From contig JAEZYO010000504.1 of NCBI GenBank assembly GCA_023419055.1, forward strand, positions 1 through 8,780: DNA of 8,780 bases. Direction: 5' to 3'. The DNA comes from Pseudomonadota bacterium (GTDB lineage: Bacteria > Myxococcota > Polyangia > Polyangiales > Polyangiaceae). Shown here in pieces: positions 7,148-8,780 of the stretch; within the stretch, counting starts at the first letter, position 1; the number at the start of each line of letters is the position of its first letter. The notes under the pieces are model-generated. The model was not told the origin of the DNA and ran no database searches. It was given only the letters and a program-made list of their open reading frames with translations. Position numbers and translations under genes: made by a program.

Positions 7148-7222
7148 GAGTGGGATCGCTCGGGAGGGGACTCTCGATCGTGGCTCGCGATCGCCTACAC
7201 GAATGTTCCGTTCCGATACGCT

Positions 7223-7260
7223 CGTGAACGTTGCGTGAACACGCGTCGCCGCGCGTGAAC
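7223..7260. repeat. Three CGTGAAC direct repeats at helical spacing
   Basis: Exact CGTGAAC copies occur at 7223-7229, 7234-7240 and 7254-7260. Start-to-start distances are 11 and 20 bases, about one and two turns of the helix, so all would face nearly the same side of the DNA. This is the layout of direct-repeat activator sites; the binding protein is unknown. Confidence 0.4.
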
Positions 7261-7301
7261 GCTTCGCCAAGACGAGACGCTCGAGAAACTTCGATAACCC
7301 T

Positions 7302-7325
7302 TACGGCACCCTTTCTAGGGCCGTA
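7302..7325. repeat. Stem-loop TACGG/CCGTA with inner CCCT/AGGG
   Basis: TACGG (7302-7306) pairs with CCGTA (7321-7325), and inside it CCCT (7309-7312) pairs with AGGG (7317-7320) around TTCT, leaving a CA bulge. There is no T-run after it, so it is a weak terminator candidate for the desaturase-arfB transcript and may instead be a leader or operator structure. Confidence 0.35.
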
Positions 7326-7336
7326 GGAGTGACGGA

Positions 7337-7376
7337 GCGTTTCAACGTCGTGACGATCGAAACGCCCGAGAAACGC
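7337..7376. promoter_or_regulatory. Imperfect 29-base dyad plus extra half-site
   Basis: GCGTTTC (7337-7343) and GAAACGC (7359-7365) are exact inverted copies enclosing an inner near-dyad CGTC-GT-GACG (7346-7355). A second GAAACGC (7370-7376) follows 11 bases after the first. This looks like an operator with an additional half-site, placed about 47 bases upstream of the candidate -35 of the next gene. Confidence 0.4.
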
Positions 7377-7422
7377 GCCACTTTCGTGCCCTCTTTGTGA
7401 GCAAAGTTAATGCGATGAGGTC

Positions 7423-7450
7423 TTGTGAGTGGGGACGTTTTCGTTATCTT
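7423..7450 (+). promoter_or_regulatory. Candidate sigma-70 promoter for the 106-residue gene
   Basis: TTGTGA (7423-7428, 4 of 6 to TTGACA) and TATCTT (7445-7450, 4 of 6 to TATAAT) are separated by 16 bases. Transcription would begin near 7457, giving a leader of about 24 bases that includes the GGAGG ribosome site. Pattern match only. Confidence 0.35.
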
Positions 7451-7480
7451 CGATGGGGCTCCTCGTCAGGGGAGGGAACA

Positions 7481-7801
7481 ATGACCACTGACCTCGAACT
7501 CGCTCTCGCTCATTTCCGCACCGCGGCAGACCTGCTCGAAAGCTTGCGCGACAACGACGACTTGATGGTTCGCGCTTCCACGTTGGCCGATGCGCGCCTC
7601 GCCTACGGCGCAGGCCTCCGTCGGCTGAGTCGCCCGCCGACACCTGACTGCGTGGACATCCACGCCGAGCTCGAGCGCTTCGAGCGTCGCGTGCGTGCGA
7701 TGCTCGACTCCGAAGAAGACGACCGCACGGCGCGCTACCTCATGGCCTCCGACGGCTCCGTGCTCGCGCGCGTGAACGGCGCGAGCGGTCTTCACGGTTG
7801 A
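7481..7801 (+). CDS. Hypothetical small acidic protein, 106 residues
   Basis: I do not recognise this protein. It starts at ATG 7481 with a strong ribosome site, GGAGG, at 7471-7475; an in-frame TTG/GTG extension upstream to 7397 would cross the promoter and lacks a ribosome site. The sequence is mostly helical in character and rich in D, E, R, A and L: the N-terminal half (DLELALAHFRTAADLLESL, then RASTLADARLAYGAGLRRL) resembles a two-helix hairpin, followed by a short PP-containing turn (about 53-56) and a third helix (DIHAELERFERRVRAMLDS). There are no membrane segments or signal peptide, and the single cysteine argues against metal binding. It appears to be a single-gene unit with its own promoter, followed by a GC-rich stem-loop. 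Codon use matches its neighbours. Confidence 0.8.
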   Translation: MTTDLELALAHFRTAADLLESLRDNDDLMVRASTLADARLAYGAGLRRLSRPPTPDCVDIHAELERFERRVRAMLDSEEDDRTARYLMASDGSVLARVNGASGLHG

Positions 7802-7805
7802 TCGT

Positions 7806-7858
7806 GAGCTCCGGGTCCGTCCGAGGACCCTCTCCGGCCAACCCGACGGCCCGAGCTC
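7806..7858 (+). terminator. GC-rich stem-loop after the 106-residue gene
   Basis: GGGTCC (7813-7818) and GGACCC (7825-7830) form a 6-bp stem with a 6-base loop starting 11 bases after the stop codon. An outer pairing of GAGCTCCGGG (7806-7815) with CCCGAGCTC (7850-7858) is an alternative fold. There is no T-run, so this is a possible terminator or a 3' stabilising structure. Confidence 0.35.
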
Positions 7859-7897
7859 CCGGCCGGCCCGAAATGAGGCAACTGGGCGAGGCGATTC

Positions 7898-7945
7898 AAA
7901 AAAAGCGCATCGACGCTTGACAGGGAGCCCGGCGGAAAGTACGTA
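7898..7945 (+). promoter_or_regulatory. Promoter of tRNA-Gly with upstream A-tract
   Basis: A perfect -35 hexamer TTGACA (7917-7922) is followed after 17 bases by TACGTA (7940-7945), a poor but correctly spaced -10. Transcription would begin near 7952, a few bases before the mature tRNA. The interval after the -10 is GC-rich, as in stringently controlled stable-RNA promoters. A run of seven A residues (7898-7904) upstream is in the position of an UP element. Confidence 0.6.
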
Positions 7946-7958
7946 TGCCGCCCTCTTC

Positions 7959-8030
7959 GCGGGAGTAACTCAGCGGTAGAGTGCCACCTTGCCAAGGTGG
8001 ACGTCGAGGGTTCAAATCCCTTCTCCCGCT
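7959..8030 (+). tRNA. tRNA-Gly, anticodon GCC
   Basis: A complete cloverleaf can be folded by eye: acceptor GCGGGAG (7959-7965) with CTCCCGC (8023-8029), D stem ACTC/GAGT (7968-7971 and 7979-7982), anticodon stem CCACC/GGTGG (7984-7988 and 7996-8000) with loop TTGCCAA giving anticodon GCC at 7991-7993, a 5-base variable loop, and T arm GAGGG/CCCTT with loop TTCAAAT (8006-8022). The discriminator base is T8030 and CCA is not encoded. It reads glycine codons GGC and GGU, the major ones in this GC-rich genome. It has its own promoter and terminator. The 3' end shows no duplicated copy elsewhere in the window that would suggest an integration site. Confidence 0.97.
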
Positions 8031-8038
8031 CTCTGCTT

Positions 8039-8062
8039 GGGCCAGAACCTCGGTTCTGGCCC
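8039..8062 (+). terminator. Intrinsic terminator of tRNA-Gly
   Basis: GGGCCAGAAC (8039-8048) and GTTCTGGCCC (8053-8062) form a perfect 10-bp stem closed by the tetraloop CTCG. It begins 8 bases after the tRNA and is followed by a T-containing stretch (TTCGCCATTTTC), a weak version of the usual T-run. Confidence 0.75.
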
Positions 8063-8390
8063 TTCGCCATTTTCAGGGCTTCTGTCTTCCCTGTACTCCG
8101 TCGAGCAAACTGGACTCGGTACGGCATCGAGAGCAACGACGCTCTCGTCGGTGCGCGCGAGGCAGGCATCCCGCGCGACACCTGGCGTACTGCATGTCGT
8201 GAGCAGCGGAGCGAGGCGCGGCCGGCGTCCCGCGCTCACGCGAGCGACGATCGCGTTGCGCACATCGGCGACGTGCGGCTGAGCTGCATTTTCGACAGGC
8301 CGACGCTCTTTTCGGGATCGGACGGCTCCCCGAAATCAATTCCTCGATGTGACAGCAGCGGCAGCACTAGCCTCGACGGCCGGAGCGAGC
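8063..8390. other. Gene-free stretch between tRNA-Gly and the sigma factor
   Basis: No supported gene is seen in these 328 bases; overlapping short frames have no ribosome site or recognisable motif. One hairpin, TTTCGGG (8310-8316) with CCCGAAA (8329-8335) and a 12-base loop, lies about 55 bases before the sigma-factor start and could be in its leader. No clear promoter for the sigma factor can be picked out. Confidence 0.5.
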
Positions 8391-8780
8391 ATGGCGGAGT
8401 CGTCGTCTTCGACGTTCCGCGACCGCGCCGAGGCGGTCAGCGGGTCGGTGTGGCGGTGTCTCCGCCGGTTCGGCGTCCCTAGCGCCGATCTGGACGACTG
8501 CTTCCAGTCGGTCCTCCTGCAGCTCCATGCGCGATGGGACCGCCTCGGGCTCCTGCCCGCGCAAGAGCTCAGGGCCTACGCCTGCTGTGTGGCGATCGGG
8601 GTCGCGCGCGGTGCAGCCCGCCTGCGGCAGCGGACCGAACAGGTGTCGACGCCGCTCGCCGAGGAGCACGCGGCCGAGGGCACACCGGAGAGCGTCGCCG
8701 AGCGACAGGAAGAGCTCGCGCGGCTCGACGCGATCCTCGCGGCGCTCCCCGAAGAGCGACGCGAGGTGTTCGTCCTCTTC
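8391..8780 (+). CDS. Sigma-70 family (ECF-like) RNA polymerase sigma factor, 3' end outside window
   Basis: An ATG at 8391 opens a frame of 130 codons that is still open at the window edge. Residues about 15-75 (VWRCLRRFGVPSADLDDCFQ, then SVLLQLHARWDRL) have the region 2 pattern of extracytoplasmic-function sigma factors, in which a DLDD(C)xQ helix contacts core polymerase; the stretch ELRAYACCVAIGVARGAARL matches the helix that follows. After a charged, variable linker (STPLAEEHAAEGTPE) the frame enters region 4 with RLDAILAALPEERREVFVLF (111-130). The rest of region 4, which reads the -35 element, lies beyond the edge. GGAG (8382-8385) 5 bases ahead supports the start. Region 2 is divergent, as in many myxobacterial ECF-like proteins. 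The anti-sigma partner or target genes cannot be seen. Confidence 0.85.
   Translation, partial: MAESSSSTFRDRAEAVSGSVWRCLRRFGVPSADLDDCFQSVLLQLHARWDRLGLLPAQELRAYACCVAIGVARGAARLRQRTEQVSTPLAEEHAAEGTPESVAERQEELARLDAILAALPEERREVFVLF

Larger units (their letters stand above)
7148..7480. other. Repeat-rich control-like region before the 106-residue gene
   Basis: This 333-base gap holds no supported gene. It carries three CGTGAAC direct repeats (7223-7260), a hairpin at 7302-7325, a 29-base dyad with a further GAAACGC copy (7337-7376), a plausible sigma-70 promoter (7423-7450) and a strong ribosome site for the gene at 7481. GAGAGT (7146-7151) and ACTCTC (7170-7175) could form a weak stem after arfB, but there is no T-run. 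Confidence 0.55.

Noticed and set aside
7223..7260. CGTGAAC repeats as a CRISPR array
   Set aside because: Repeats are only 7 bases, with unequal short gaps and no cas genes nearby.
5522..7270. 582-codon minus-strand frame opposite desaturase and arfB
   Set aside because: Spans two well-supported plus-strand genes and their intergenic gap; no recognisable domain.
7959..8030. tRNA-Gly 3' end as an integration (att) site
   Set aside because: No second copy of the tRNA 3' end, integrase gene or phage gene is visible in the window.

Overview
The window is very GC-rich, with strongly GC-biased third codon positions (long antisense shadow frames lie opposite most genes). Gene content suggests Myxococcota, most likely a Polyangiales-type soil or marine myxobacterium: a DUF1552 remnant, a membrane-anchored calcineurin-like phosphoesterase, a large single-chain glycyl-tRNA synthetase and a divergent ECF-like sigma factor. 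The taxonomic placement is inference from style and content.

The left half (1-4562) reads on the minus strand. In transcription order it holds a broken DUF1552 gene (4562-4090), a metallophosphoesterase with a C-terminal membrane domain (GTG start, 4018-2231), a 60-residue zinc-ribbon protein (2065-1883), glycyl-tRNA synthetase (1707-106) behind a structured leader, and the first 20 codons of a further gene (60-1) behind a strong Shine-Dalgarno.

A gene-poor stretch of about 1.1 kb (4563-5644) follows. It carries several palindromes, including a pair of GTGAC-N5-GTCAC dyads.

The right half reads on the plus strand: a membrane fatty acid desaturase (5645-6658), an ArfB-type ribosome-rescue hydrolase (6719-7147), a 333-base control-like region rich in repeats and dyads, an unrecognised 106-residue protein (7481-7801), tRNA-Gly(GCC) with its own promoter and terminator (7959-8030), and the start of a sigma-70 family factor cut by the window edge (8391-8780).

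The clearest functional theme is translation: GlyRS, a tRNA-Gly and ArfB lie within 8 kb, although they are not one operon. Desaturase and arfB are probably cotranscribed; the others look like separate housekeeping or accessory units. I found no CRISPR array, insertion sequence, prophage or convincing new multi-gene system. The most unusual items are the internally deleted DUF1552 relic and the operator-like repeat clusters in the gene-free stretches.
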